Source: Variovorax paradoxus NBRC 15149 (GTDB lineage: Bacteria; Pseudomonadota; Gammaproteobacteria; Burkholderiales; Burkholderiaceae_C). Taken from it: DNA of 64,000 nucleotides. Of this stretch, positions 45,621 through 54,656 are shown one piece after another (the first letter of the stretch is position 1; every line of letters starts with the position of its first letter). Where the stretch lies: the NCBI RefSeq assembly GCF_001591365.1, contig NZ_BCUT01000001.1, forward strand, positions 1,922,001 through 1,986,000. The letters are read 5' to 3'. The position numbers and the translations under genes were made by a program. Below the pieces are notes generated by a model. It searched no databases. It saw nothing but the letters and a program-made list of their open reading frames with translations, and was not told where the DNA came from.

Positions 45621-47765
45621 CTAGAGCTGCAGGTTGACCTGGACGCCGGGCGTGCCGGGCGCCGTTTGCGCGACCACGACGATGCGCTCCTCGAGCCGCT
45701 GGAAATGCAGGTCCACCCGCGCGTGGCCCACCTGCAGCCGCTGCACGTGCAGCTGGTCGATGTCGGCCGGCAGCCGCGGCTGCACGATCTTCACCTCGCG
45801 CCGGATGCCGTCCACCTGCAGGCCCAGGCAGGCCTGCAGCAGCATGAACACCGAGCCCGCGGCCCAGGCCTGCGGCAGGCATGCCACCGGATAGGCCACG
45901 GGCGACTGGCCCGGCTCGCGGTCGAAGCCGCAGAACAGTTCCGGCAGCCGCATGCCGAAGTGCGCGGCCGACTCGAACAGGTTGTCCAGGATGCGCACCA
46001 CGCCGTCGCGCTCGCCGTAGCGCGCAAGGCCGGCCGCGCACAGGGCCGCGTCGTGCGGCCACACCGATCCGTTGTGATAGGACATCGGATTGAAGCGCAC
46101 CGCCTCCGCCGGCAGGGTGCGGACCCCCCAGCCCGATGCGAAGGCCGACGACAGCAGCTGGCGGCCCACGGCCTGGGCCCGCTCTGCGCTCGGCAGGCCG
46201 GCGAACAGCAGGTGGCCCGCGTTGGAAGCACGCACGCGGCAAGGCTGGTTGGCACCGTCGATGGCCAGCGCATAGAAGCCCAGGTCGTCGAGCCAGAACC
46301 GGCTCTCGACCGCAAGGCGCATGGCCGCCGCGCGCTGGCGCCAGCGGCTCGCGCCCGCATCGCCGCGCCACTCGGCCATGGCCGACATCGCAAGGAAGGC
46401 CGCATAGGCATAGCCCTGGACCTCCACCAGCGCGATCGGCCCCTCGGGCGTGCGGCCGTCGGCGTGGAAGATGGAATCGTGGCTGTCCTTCCAGCCCTGG
46501 TTGACCAGGCCGCTGGCTTCGCCGCGCTGGTAGGCGAGCAGGCCATCGGGATGGCGCGCCATGTTCCGCTCCATCCATTCGCAGGCCGCGCCGAGCGCGG
46601 GCCAGATGCGGTCGATGGTGGCGCGGTCGCCGGTGCGCCGTGCATAGGCGCCGGCCAGCGCCACGAACAGCGGCGTGGTGTCGACGCCTCCGTAGTACTG
46701 GCCGAAGGGCAGTTCGTCGACGGCGGCCATCTCGCCCTTGCGGGTCTCGTGCATGATCTTTCCGGGCTCCGCATCGCGGAAGCTCGAGGTCTGGTGCGCC
46801 TGCCGCGCCGCCAGGAATTCGAGCACGCCCTGCGCCAGCCTCGGGTCGATCCACAGCGTCTGGAAGGCCGTGACGATGGCGTCGCGCCCGAACGGCGTCG
46901 AGAACCACGGGATGCCTGCGTAGGGATAGGGGCCGGTGGGCAGGTCGGTGGTGAGCAGCGCGAGGTCGGCGCGCGAGCGGTCGAGCCAGGCCTGGAACAG
47001 GCGCCCCGAGGCGTGCAGCCGCGAGCCGCGCCGTTGCCGCTGGCGCATGCGCCAGCGCGCGAGCACGCCGGCCTCGCGGAAGCGCTGGGCGCCGGGCCGC
47101 GCGGGTGCCGTGCCCACCTCCAGGTAGAGCGTCCAGTGGCCGCGCGCGGCCAGCGGCACGGCGAACTCGGCGGTGCCCGCGTCCAGGCGCTGCGGCGCCT
47201 CGGAAAAATCGATGCAGGCCAGCCGCGTGACGGTGTCCAGTCCCTGGTAGCGCAGCACCACGCCCTGGGCGCCGACCTCGGGCGGGCCGATCTCGCCGCG
47301 CCGCGCGCGCCGCTGGCCGCGCACCTCGAACATGTCGCGGAAGTCGGCACCGAACTGCAGCGTGAGCGGCGCCTGCGCGGGCTGGTCGCCGTAGTTGACC
47401 AGCCGGATGCGCTCGAACAGCCGCGCACCCCAGAGAAAGCGCTTGCGCTCCAGATGGATCACGCCCTGCGGCATCGACGTCGATCCGAGCACCGGCAGCG
47501 GACGGTTGGTGAGGTTCGCAATGAAGAAGACGTTGTCGTGGCTCACGCCGCTGGACAAAAGCGGCGGCCGCGCGCCGCCCAGCCGGAGCACGAAGGTCGA
47601 CAGCATGCGCGTGTCGTCGTGAAAGAGCCCGTCCACGCCGCCGCCCACGTCGCCGTGGCCGTCCATCACGAAGTAGGTGTCGCCCTCCTTGAGCACGAAG
47701 GCATGCTGCACCGCGCGCTCGGGCGCGGGCTCGGCCTGCTCGGTGGCGGGCACTTCCGCGCTCAT
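45621..47765 (-). CDS. Amylo-alpha-1,6-glucosidase / glycogen-debranching family protein
   Basis: This 714-residue protein has an N-terminal debranching-enzyme domain (VMDGHGDVGGGVDGLFHDDTRMLSTFVLRLGG) and a C-terminal (alpha/alpha)6 glucosidase barrel: AGIPWFSTPFGRDAIVTAFQTLWIDP, LVNQGWKDSHDSIFHADG and MSYHNGSVWPHDAALCAAGLARYG. It matches the bacterial GH133-type family that removes alpha-1,6 glucosyl units. The ATG at 47765 follows AAGGTACTCC; an upstream in-frame ATG at 47831 is possible. It is 68 bases after the GT4 gene in the same direction, and the two form an operon. Confidence 0.9.
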   Translation of the reverse strand: MSAEVPATEQAEPAPERAVQHAFVLKEGDTYFVMDGHGDVGGGVDGLFHDDTRMLSTFVLRLGGARPPLLSSGVSHDNVFFIANLTNRPLPVLGSTSMPQGVIHLERKRFLWGARLFERIRLVNYGDQPAQAPLTLQFGADFRDMFEVRGQRRARRGEIGPPEVGAQGVVLRYQGLDTVTRLACIDFSEAPQRLDAGTAEFAVPLAARGHWTLYLEVGTAPARPGAQRFREAGVLARWRMRQRQRRGSRLHASGRLFQAWLDRSRADLALLTTDLPTGPYPYAGIPWFSTPFGRDAIVTAFQTLWIDPRLAQGVLEFLAARQAHQTSSFRDAEPGKIMHETRKGEMAAVDELPFGQYYGGVDTTPLFVALAGAYARRTGDRATIDRIWPALGAACEWMERNMARHPDGLLAYQRGEASGLVNQGWKDSHDSIFHADGRTPEGPIALVEVQGYAYAAFLAMSAMAEWRGDAGASRWRQRAAAMRLAVESRFWLDDLGFYALAIDGANQPCRVRASNAGHLLFAGLPSAERAQAVGRQLLSSAFASGWGVRTLPAEAVRFNPMSYHNGSVWPHDAALCAAGLARYGERDGVVRILDNLFESAAHFGMRLPELFCGFDREPGQSPVAYPVACLPQAWAAGSVFMLLQACLGLQVDGIRREVKIVQPRLPADIDQLHVQRLQVGHARVDLHFQRLEERIVVVAQTAPGTPGVQVNLQL

Positions 47766-47833
47766 TGGAGTACCTTCGTGCTTCGCACTGCGGTGCGAGC
47801 TTGCTTGGGGGCGGCCCGGCGCGGCGCTCATGC

Positions 47834-48922
47834 TCAGGCAGCCTCGCGGTAGAGGGGCTCGTGCAGCTCTTGCGGCTCCTGCGGCAGGAGCGCGCCGCCG
47901 CCGGCCAGGCGCGCGTACTGCTCGACATAGGCGCTGGCCATGGCCTGCGCCGAGTAGCGCCGTTCGAAGGCCTGCCGCACGCGGCGGCGGTCGAGCGCGC
48001 CGATGGCGTGCACCGCCTCGACGGCCTGCGCCTCGTCCTCGACGATGAGCCCGCTCACGCCGTGCTCGATCACCTCGGGCACCGAGCCGCAGCGCCAGCC
48101 GATCACCGGCGTGCCGCAGGCCATGGCCTCGATCATCACCAGGCCGAAGGGCTCGGGCCAGTCGATCGGGAACAGCAGCGCGCGCGCGCCGCCCAGGAAC
48201 GCGGCCTTGTCGGCGTCGCCGATCTCGCCGATGAACTCGACCAGCGGATCGTCCAGCAGCGGCCGGATCTTCTGCGCGAAGTAGCTCGCGTCCGCCGCGT
48301 CGACCTTGGCCGCGATCTTCAGCGGCAGCCCCGCGCGCCTGGCGATCTCGATGGCGCGGTCGGGCCGCTTCTCGGGCGAGATGCGGCCAAGGAAGGCCAG
48401 GTAGCCGCCGGGGTTCGGCTCGAAGGCGTAGGGCGTCTCTTCGAGTCCGTGCGGAATGGTCGCGAGCCAGTTGGCGAAGGGCAGCGGCTTGCGCTGGTGG
48501 CGCGAGATGGAGACCAGCGGAAACTGGTTCCAGCGCATGTACGCGCCGGGCAGGTCCGCGATGTCCAGGCGCCCGTGCAGCGTGGTGAGCGTGCGGCCGG
48601 CCATGTCCTCGAAGAAGGGAAAGTGCAGCAGGTCGACGTGGAAATGCAGCACGTCGAACTCGTGCGCTCGTCGTCGCACTTCGTGGAGCATGCAGAGGTG
48701 GCTGGCCAGGTCGGACTTCAGCGGCGCCGGGTCCAGCCGCAGGGCCTGGGCCCGCATGGGCGCCAGGCGGGCCCGGGTCTGCGTGTCCGCGGAGGCGAAC
48801 AGCGTGACCTCGTGGCCCTGGTCCACCAGCGCATTGGCCAGGTGGGCAACGACTCGTTCGGTGCCGCCATAGAGCCGCGGCGGAACGGCTTCGTACAGGG
48901 GCGCGATCTGCGCGATCTTCAT
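47834..48922 (-). CDS. Glycosyltransferase family 4
   Basis: The 362-residue protein has a GT-B fold: N-terminal LYGGTERVVAHLANALVDQGHEVTLFAS, and C-terminal donor-binding region PEPFGLVMIEAMACGTPVIGWRCGSVPEVIEHGVSGLIV with the EX7E motif. The ATG at 48922 (MKIAQIAPLYEAVPP) gives the standard start, preceded by GAGGAG at some distance; the longer frame adds an unlikely extension. Paired with the debranching-type glucosidase it may act in synthesis of a glucan or of a glucosylated compatible solute. Confidence 0.93.
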   Translation of the reverse strand: MKIAQIAPLYEAVPPRLYGGTERVVAHLANALVDQGHEVTLFASADTQTRARLAPMRAQALRLDPAPLKSDLASHLCMLHEVRRRAHEFDVLHFHVDLLHFPFFEDMAGRTLTTLHGRLDIADLPGAYMRWNQFPLVSISRHQRKPLPFANWLATIPHGLEETPYAFEPNPGGYLAFLGRISPEKRPDRAIEIARRAGLPLKIAAKVDAADASYFAQKIRPLLDDPLVEFIGEIGDADKAAFLGGARALLFPIDWPEPFGLVMIEAMACGTPVIGWRCGSVPEVIEHGVSGLIVEDEAQAVEAVHAIGALDRRRVRQAFERRYSAQAMASAYVEQYARLAGGGALLPQEPQELHEPLYREAA

Positions 48923-49100
48923 CGTCAAGACAATCTCCTCGAAAGGGAATGAATGAACAAGGAACAAGGCGAAGAATGGAGGCGGCACAGCCTCCGGCGC
49001 ACATCTGAGGGTTGGCCCGACCGGTTTCAAGCCCCTTTTTTTACCTCTCGTGTGCCGCGTCGAGCAAGCAGCCTTGGCGCAGTTGGCTCAGACTGAGGCC

Positions 49101-50078
49101 ATGCAAGCCATGACGCCGCCGGCCGGCTCCCGGCCTTCCACACGGCGCGCATGCCGCGCCCGTGCTGCATTGCTGCTGCTGTTGCTGCTGCTGTTGCTGC
49201 TGCTGGCGGCGCCGCTGGCCAGCGCGCACGCGCCGGAGCCGGCAACCGCCGTGCCGGCCCTCGGCTGGAGCCTGGAGCCCTGGGTGCTGGCCTGTCTGGG
49301 CGCGAGCCTGCTGCTCTACCTGGCCGGCCTGCTGCGCCTGTGGCGCAAGGCCGGTGCGGGCCGCGGGGTCGGCATGCGGCGCGCGGCTTCGTTCGGCGCG
49401 GGCTGGCTCGCGCTGGTGCTGGCGCTGGTCTCGCCGCTCGATGCGCTCGGGGGCTATCTGTTTTCCGCGCACATGGTGCAGCACGAGGTGCTCATGATCC
49501 TGGCCGCGCCGCTGCTGGTGATCGGCCGGCCGCTGGCGGTCTGGACCTGGGCACTGCCGGCGCCGTGGCGCATGCGAACCACGCGCCTGGTGCGGCAGCC
49601 CGCGCTGGCCGCCGCATGGGAAGTGCTGACCTGTGCGCCGGTCGCCTGGGCCCTGCACGGCCTCGCGCTCTGGGCCTGGCACCTGCCGCTGTTCTTCGAG
49701 GCGGCACTGCGCAGCCAGGCCGTGCACAGCCTGCAGCATGCGAGCTTTCTTGCGACGGCGCTGCTGTTCTGGTGGCCGCCGCTCGCCGGCGCTTCGCGCG
49801 CCGGGCATGGCGGCTCGATGCTGTATCTCTTCACGACCATGGTGCACACCGGCGCCCTCGGTGCGCTGCTGACCTTCTCGACCGTGCCCTGGTATCCGGC
49901 CTACGGCACCGCCACGCCCGCGCTGGGCTTCGACCTGCTCGAGGACCAGCGCCTGGGCGGACTCATCATGTGGGTGCCGGCGGGCCTGGCCTACCTGGTG
50001 GTGGCGCTGGTCGCAGCGGCGCGGCTGCTGCAGGGCGAAACCGTGCGCGCGGCACCGGGCGCCATGCCGCCTCGCTAG
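49101..50078 (+). CDS. CtaG-like cytochrome c oxidase assembly membrane protein
   Basis: The 325-residue protein has a very hydrophobic signal with 12 leucines in a row, a His-rich short stretch after it, and about seven further helices. The segments SAHMVQHEVLMILAAPLLVIGRP, SLQHASFLATALLFWWPPL and TTMVHTGALGALLTFS match the caa3-oxidase assembly factor family (CtaG of Bacillus type), which differs from the copper chaperone Cox11. The start is one of ATG 49101 or 49110. It begins the oxidase cluster. Confidence 0.88.
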   Translation: MQAMTPPAGSRPSTRRACRARAALLLLLLLLLLLLAAPLASAHAPEPATAVPALGWSLEPWVLACLGASLLLYLAGLLRLWRKAGAGRGVGMRRAASFGAGWLALVLALVSPLDALGGYLFSAHMVQHEVLMILAAPLLVIGRPLAVWTWALPAPWRMRTTRLVRQPALAAAWEVLTCAPVAWALHGLALWAWHLPLFFEAALRSQAVHSLQHASFLATALLFWWPPLAGASRAGHGGSMLYLFTTMVHTGALGALLTFSTVPWYPAYGTATPALGFDLLEDQRLGGLIMWVPAGLAYLVVALVAAARLLQGETVRAAPGAMPPR

Positions 50079-50087
50079 CAGCCATTC

Positions 50088-50113
50088 GCATCGGCCATTG
50101 CATCAGCCGATGC
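50088..50113. repeat. Inverted repeat upstream of the oxidase subunit II gene
   Basis: GCATCGGC (50088-50095) and GCCGATGC (50106-50113) form an 8-bp stem with a ten-base loop in the 149-bp gap between the CtaG-like gene and the subunit II gene. It has no T-run. It could be an attenuator, processing site or regulator site. Confidence 0.45.
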
Positions 50114-50227
50114 CGACAGCCAAGTCGGCTTGCCGCCCTACAACAGGCACTCCTTGCCTTGCTAATTTGCTGAGGCCCTCGACGTGGGGCTCACGGTGGA
50201 GGCGGCCCTGGACCGGAGAGAGAAACG

Positions 50228-51193
50228 ATGGACGCACTGCACGACGTGCTCGCCCCTTTCGGCCCGCAGGCGGGCCATGTGCATGCGCTGTGGACGCTGA
50301 CGCTGGCGGTGTGCACGGTGGTCTTCGCAGCCGTGCTGGCGGCGCTGCTCGTCGCGCTGCTGCGCGCGCAGCGCGCGGGTGCGGAAAGCGCGCCGGACCT
50401 GTCGTCCCTGGGCCGGCCCGAGCCCGGCCGCCGACGCAGCGTGATCGCGGCCGTGGCGGCCTCCACGCTGCTGCTGCTCGCGCTCATTGCGGCCAGCATC
50501 TTCACCGACCGCGCGCTCGCGCGGCTGTCCACCGACGGCGCGCTGCGGCTCGAGGTGACGGCCCACCAGTGGTGGTGGGAGGTGCGCTACGTGGAGCCGC
50601 AGGTGGCCGACAGCTTCATGACCGCCAACGAGATCCATGTGCCGACCGGCCGGCCCGTGATCGTCACGCTCAAGGCCGACGACGTGATCCACAGCTTCTG
50701 GGTGCCGAGCCTCGCGGGCAAGAAGGACCTGATCCCGGGCCGCACCGCCACCCTGAATTTCCGCGCCGACCGCGACGGCATCTACCGCGGCCAGTGCGCC
50801 GAGTTCTGCGGCTCGCAGCATGCGTTGATGGCCTTCTTCGTTCTGGCCGAGCCGCCCGAGCGCTATGCGGCCTGGGCCGCGGCGCAGCGCCGCACGGCGG
50901 GCGAACCCGCAGAAGGCCAGCCGCTGCGCGGCCGCGAAATTTTCATGCGATCGAGCTGCGCGATGTGCCACGCCATCGACGGCACCTCGGCGCAGGCCGT
51001 GCGCGGGCCGAACCTCACGCACCTGGCAAGCCGCAGCACGCTGGCCGCGGGCAGCCTGGCCAACACGCCGGAAGACCTGCGGCGCTGGATCGCCGATCCG
51101 CAGCAGGTCAAGCCCGGCACCTACATGCCCGCCACCCGGCTCTCGTCCGAAGACATGGACGCGCTGGTCGGCTACCTGCAGACCCTGCGCTGA
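50228..51193 (+). CDS. ctaC: caa3-type cytochrome c oxidase subunit II with fused cytochrome c
   Basis: The 321-residue protein has two N-terminal membrane helices, a cupredoxin domain with VTAHQWWWEVRY and the CuA site GQCAEFCGSQHALM (about 180-195), and a C-terminal class I cytochrome c domain with CAMCH (about 245-249) and a distal Met in GTYMPATRL. CuA receives electrons from the attached haem and passes them to subunit I. Its stop overlaps the ctaD start (TGATG). Confidence 0.96.
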   Translation: MDALHDVLAPFGPQAGHVHALWTLTLAVCTVVFAAVLAALLVALLRAQRAGAESAPDLSSLGRPEPGRRRSVIAAVAASTLLLLALIAASIFTDRALARLSTDGALRLEVTAHQWWWEVRYVEPQVADSFMTANEIHVPTGRPVIVTLKADDVIHSFWVPSLAGKKDLIPGRTATLNFRADRDGIYRGQCAEFCGSQHALMAFFVLAEPPERYAAWAAAQRRTAGEPAEGQPLRGREIFMRSSCAMCHAIDGTSAQAVRGPNLTHLASRSTLAAGSLANTPEDLRRWIADPQQVKPGTYMPATRLSSEDMDALVGYLQTLR

Positions 51194-53181
51194 TGAACGA
51201 CGAACGCGCCATGCAGCAGCAACCCGGCCGCACCCCCGCCCCGCCGCACCTGAAGGACGGCCCCGGCCCCGGCTCGCCCGAAGCCGCCGCGCTGGACGCC
51301 ACCTGGCGCGATCCGCCCGGGCTGCTCGGCTGGCTGGCCGCCGTCAACCACAAGGCGATCGCGCGCCGCTTCATCGTCACCACCTTCTGCTTCTTCGTGG
51401 CGGGCGGGCTGCTTGCGTTCGTGATGCGGCTGCAGCTCGCGCGGCCCGGCGCGCGGCTGGTCGGGCCCGACCTCTACAACCAGCTGTTCACGATGCACGG
51501 CTCGACCATGATGTTCCTCTTCGCCGTGCCGGTGATGCAGGCCGTGGCCGTGTATCTGCTGCCGCTGATGCTGGGCACGCGCAGCGTCGCCTTTCCGCGC
51601 CTGAACGCCTTCGCCTACTGGATCTTCCTGTTCGGCGGGCTGATGCTCTACGCGGTGTTCGCGCTGGGCGCCGCGCCCGACGTGGGCTGGTTCTCGTACG
51701 TGCCGCTCGCGGGGCCCGACTATTCGCCCGGCAAGCGCACCGACTTCTGGGCCCAGATGATCACCTTCACCGAGCTGTCGGCGCTGCTGGAGGCTATCGT
51801 GGTGATCACCACCGTGTTCAAGCTGCGCGCGCCGGGCATGGCGCTCAACCGCATTCCGCTGTTCGCCTGGGCCATGCTGGTGACGGCCTTCATGGTGCTG
51901 TTCGCGATGCCCGCGGTGATGCTGGCGAGCACCACGCTGATCACGGACCGGCTGGTCGGCACGCACTTCTACAACCCGGCCGAGGGCGGCGACGCGGTGC
52001 TCTGGCAGCACCTGTTCTGGTTCTTCGGCCACCCCGAGGTCTACCTGATCTTCCTGCCCGGCCTGGGCTTTCTCTCGGCCATCATCCCGACCTTCGCGCG
52101 GCGGCCGATCTTCGGCTACACGGCCATGGTGCTGGCGCTGATCGCCACCGCCTTCCTGGCCTTCGGGCTGTGGGTGCACCACATGTTCGCGGTCAACCTG
52201 CCGGAGCTCGGCAAGAGCTTCTTCACCGCGGCGAGCATGCTGATCGCCATTCCCTCGGCCGTGCAGATCTTCTGCTGGATCGCCACGCTGTGCAGCGGCC
52301 GGATCGACTTCAAGACGCCGCTGCTCTTCGCGCTCGGTTTCTTCTTCATCCTCGTGCTGGGCGGCCTGACCGGCATCATGCTGGCCTCGGTGCCGCTGGA
52401 CCTGCAGGTGCACGACAGCTACTTCGTGGTGGCGCACCTGCATTACGTGCTGATCGGCGGCGCGGTGTTTCCGCTGTTCGGCGCCTTCTACTACTGGTAT
52501 CCCAAGATCACCGGCCGGCTCATGAGCGAGCGCCTCGGGCGCTGGAACTTCTGGCTCTTCTTCGTCGGCTTCAACGTGACCTTCTTCCCGATGCACCTGC
52601 TCGGCCTCCGGGGCATGCCGCGCCGGGTCTACACCTACCAGGCGGGCCTGGGCTGGGACACGCTGAACCTGGTCGCGACCCTCGGCTCCTGGGTCATCGC
52701 GCTGTCGGCGCTGCTGTTCGTGGTGAACGCGCTGCGCAGCCTGCGCCGCGGCGCGCCCGCGGGCCCCAACCCCTGGGGCGCCGGTACGCTCGAATGGGCC
52801 ACCGAGTCGCCGCCGCCGCCATGCAACTTCCACGCGATTCCGGTGGTGCACGGCCGCGATCCGCTCTGGGAGCCGCCGCGCACCGCGGCCGACGGCGGGC
52901 AGCCGCCCTTCACGCACGTGGGCGGTCTCGCGGCCCATACGCGCGAACTGCTCGCCACCACCGTGCTCGATGCGCGGCCCGACCTGCGCGTCAACTTCCC
53001 CGACCCGACCATCTGGCCGCTGGTCAGCGCACTGGCCGTCACGGTGCTGTTCATCGGCTCCATCTTCACGCCGTGGGCCGTGGTGTGGGGCAGCATCCCG
53101 ATCGCGATCGCGCTCACGGCCTGGTTCTGGCCCCGGCGCGCGGAAACCGCGGTGCACCTTCGCCTGGAGCAGGGGCCATGA
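51193..53181 (+). CDS. ctaD: Cytochrome c oxidase subunit I
   Basis: The 662-residue protein has about 14 helices, with ligands and channel residues in FTMHGSTMMFLF (low-spin haem His), FWFFGHPEVYLIFLPG (CuB His and cross-linked Tyr), WVHHMFAV (CuB HH) and VAHLHYVLIGG (high-spin haem). HPEVY gives an A-type heme-copper oxidase. It is longer than the usual 530 residues because of two extra C-terminal helices (WPLVSALAVTVLFIGSIFTP), as in subunits fused to part of subunit III. It starts at 51193, overlapping the ctaC stop, and overlaps ctaE by ATGA. Confidence 0.96.
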   Translation: MNDERAMQQQPGRTPAPPHLKDGPGPGSPEAAALDATWRDPPGLLGWLAAVNHKAIARRFIVTTFCFFVAGGLLAFVMRLQLARPGARLVGPDLYNQLFTMHGSTMMFLFAVPVMQAVAVYLLPLMLGTRSVAFPRLNAFAYWIFLFGGLMLYAVFALGAAPDVGWFSYVPLAGPDYSPGKRTDFWAQMITFTELSALLEAIVVITTVFKLRAPGMALNRIPLFAWAMLVTAFMVLFAMPAVMLASTTLITDRLVGTHFYNPAEGGDAVLWQHLFWFFGHPEVYLIFLPGLGFLSAIIPTFARRPIFGYTAMVLALIATAFLAFGLWVHHMFAVNLPELGKSFFTAASMLIAIPSAVQIFCWIATLCSGRIDFKTPLLFALGFFFILVLGGLTGIMLASVPLDLQVHDSYFVVAHLHYVLIGGAVFPLFGAFYYWYPKITGRLMSERLGRWNFWLFFVGFNVTFFPMHLLGLRGMPRRVYTYQAGLGWDTLNLVATLGSWVIALSALLFVVNALRSLRRGAPAGPNPWGAGTLEWATESPPPPCNFHAIPVVHGRDPLWEPPRTAADGGQPPFTHVGGLAAHTRELLATTVLDARPDLRVNFPDPTIWPLVSALAVTVLFIGSIFTPWAVVWGSIPIAIALTAWFWPRRAETAVHLRLEQGP

Positions 53182-53783
53182 CGGCACCTCGGCGCGAGCT
53201 CGACGTCTCGGCCCTGCCGAGCTATGCCTTCGGCCACCGCAGCCTGATGTGGTGGGGCACCTTCGGCCTGATCGCGATCGAGGGCACGATCTTCGCAATC
53301 GCCATCGGCGCCTACCTGTACCTGCGCAGCCAGGCGGACAGCTGGCCCCTCGGCGCACCGCCGCCCGACCTGCTGTGGGGGTCGGCCAACACGCTGATCC
53401 TGCTCGCGAGCATCTGGCCGAACCAGAAGGCCAAGCGCGCCGCCGAAGCCCGCGACCTGGTGCGCACGCGCGGCTGGCTGCTGGTGTGCCTGCTGTTCGC
53501 GCTGGCCTTCCTGGTGCTGCGGGGCTTCGAGTTTGTGGCGCTGCACACGCGCTGGGACCACAACGCCTACGGCTCGGTCGTCTGGACCCTGCTCGGGCTG
53601 CACACGGTGCACCTGCTCACCGACACCTACGACACGGCCGTGCTGGACGTGCTGCTGTTCACCGGCCCGATGGAAGGCCAGCGCTTCGTCGACGTGAGCG
53701 AGAACGCGCTGTACTGGTACTTCGTCGTGTTCTCCTGGCTGCCGATCTACGCGGTGATCTATGGCGTGCCGCGCCTTCATTGA
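53178..53783 (+). CDS. ctaE: Cytochrome c oxidase subunit III
   Basis: The 201-residue membrane protein has five hydrophobic segments, as in short subunit III of caa3 oxidases; the two helices missing from the N-terminus correspond to the extra helices on subunit I. Recognisable parts are AIEGTIFAIAIGAYLYLR and LLGLHTVHLLTDTYDT. The ATG overlaps the ctaD stop. Subunit III stabilises the core and the proton-uptake site. Confidence 0.92.
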   Translation: MTAPRRELDVSALPSYAFGHRSLMWWGTFGLIAIEGTIFAIAIGAYLYLRSQADSWPLGAPPPDLLWGSANTLILLASIWPNQKAKRAAEARDLVRTRGWLLVCLLFALAFLVLRGFEFVALHTRWDHNAYGSVVWTLLGLHTVHLLTDTYDTAVLDVLLFTGPMEGQRFVDVSENALYWYFVVFSWLPIYAVIYGVPRLH

Positions 53784-53801
53784 ATCGAGGGAGAACGGGC
53801 C

Positions 53802-54170
53802 ATGACCAAGCTGCACGCCTCGAAGACATGGCTCGCGCTGCTCGTGGTGCCCGCCTTCGCGCTGCTCTGCCAGACGCTCGCGTATGCCGCGGTTCCCCAG
53901 GCCTGCACCCTGCAGACGACGCTGCTGCTGCATGCGCTGAGCATCGGCGCGCTGCTGGGCTGCCTCGCGCCCACGCTGCTCGCGGGCGGCGAATGGCGGC
54001 GCCTGGGCAGCGGCGTACAGGCCGGCGGTACGCTGGACAGCGACGCGGCGGCGCCCGCCGTGCGCCAGCGCTTTCTCGCGGCGCTGGCGACCGGCATGGG
54101 CGCACTTTTCACGCTGCTGGTGGCGGCGCAATGGTTCGCGGCCTGGGTGCTGTCACCCTGCCTGCAATGA
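53802..54170 (+). CDS. Small membrane protein at the end of the oxidase operon
   Basis: The 122-residue protein has three hydrophobic segments (about 9-30, 36-62 and 88-118) with pairs of cysteines near residues 22, 35 and 120. It follows ctaE by 18 bases and has no recognisable family. In many caa3 operons this place is held by the small subunit IV; this protein does not clearly match that family but may do the same job. AGGGAGAA precedes the ATG. Confidence 0.75.
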   Translation: MTKLHASKTWLALLVVPAFALLCQTLAYAAVPQACTLQTTLLLHALSIGALLGCLAPTLLAGGEWRRLGSGVQAGGTLDSDAAAPAVRQRFLAALATGMGALFTLLVAAQWFAAWVLSPCLQ

Positions 54171-54195
54171 ACAGGGCGGCTCTGAGTGCCCGCGT

Positions 54196-54588
54196 TCACA
54201 GGGCGGGGGGAATGCGGATTTCGATCGGATGCGTGCGCTCATGGCGCTGCTGGCATTCGAGGCAGCGCGCCGAGGCCGGCATGGCCTCGAGTCGATCGAG
54301 CGGAATCTGCACGCCGCAATCGATGCAGGTTCCGAACTCGCCGGTGCGCAGGCGCTCGCGCGCGGCCTCGATGTCCCGCAGCTCGGACACGTCGCGCTCC
54401 ACTTCCGCGCCCCGGAGCGCGCCGCGCAGCCGCTCCTCGGCCGCGTCCACCGTGTCCGGCACCTGGACGTGCGGGGTGCGGGTGGGCGCCTCGTCCTCGT
54501 CGGCCTTGGCGGCTCTCAGTTCGCTTTCGAGTTCGGCCGCCCGCTCGTCGAGCTTGCGGTTCCATTGCGCTTTTTCAGTGTTGTCCAT
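54196..54588 (-). CDS. TraR/DksA-family zinc-finger protein
   Basis: The 130-residue protein has an N-terminal helical part, with a coiled-coil-like region of many Glu and Arg (LDERAAELESELRAAKADEDE), and a C-terminal four-cysteine finger CIDCGVQIPLDRLEAMPASARCLEC. DksA-family proteins bind RNA polymerase in its secondary channel and modulate ppGpp-dependent transcription. The tip lacks the exact DxxDxA motif of DksA, so it is a paralogue, not DksA. The CAT at 54586-54588 is the start. It is convergent with the oxidase operon. Confidence 0.88.
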   Translation of the reverse strand: MDNTEKAQWNRKLDERAAELESELRAAKADEDEAPTRTPHVQVPDTVDAAEERLRGALRGAEVERDVSELRDIEAARERLRTGEFGTCIDCGVQIPLDRLEAMPASARCLECQQRHERTHPIEIRIPPAL

Positions 54589-54656
54589 GGCAGAGTGGCA
54601 GGCAATCGGCATGCCCGCCGCGGGCCGCCATCGGAACATCCAGCCGCAGGATTCGA

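Noticed and set aside
49165..49210. CTG-rich run considered as CRISPR-like or regulatory repeat
   Set aside because: It is a triplet run that encodes the leucine core of a signal sequence; no spacers or repeat units are present.
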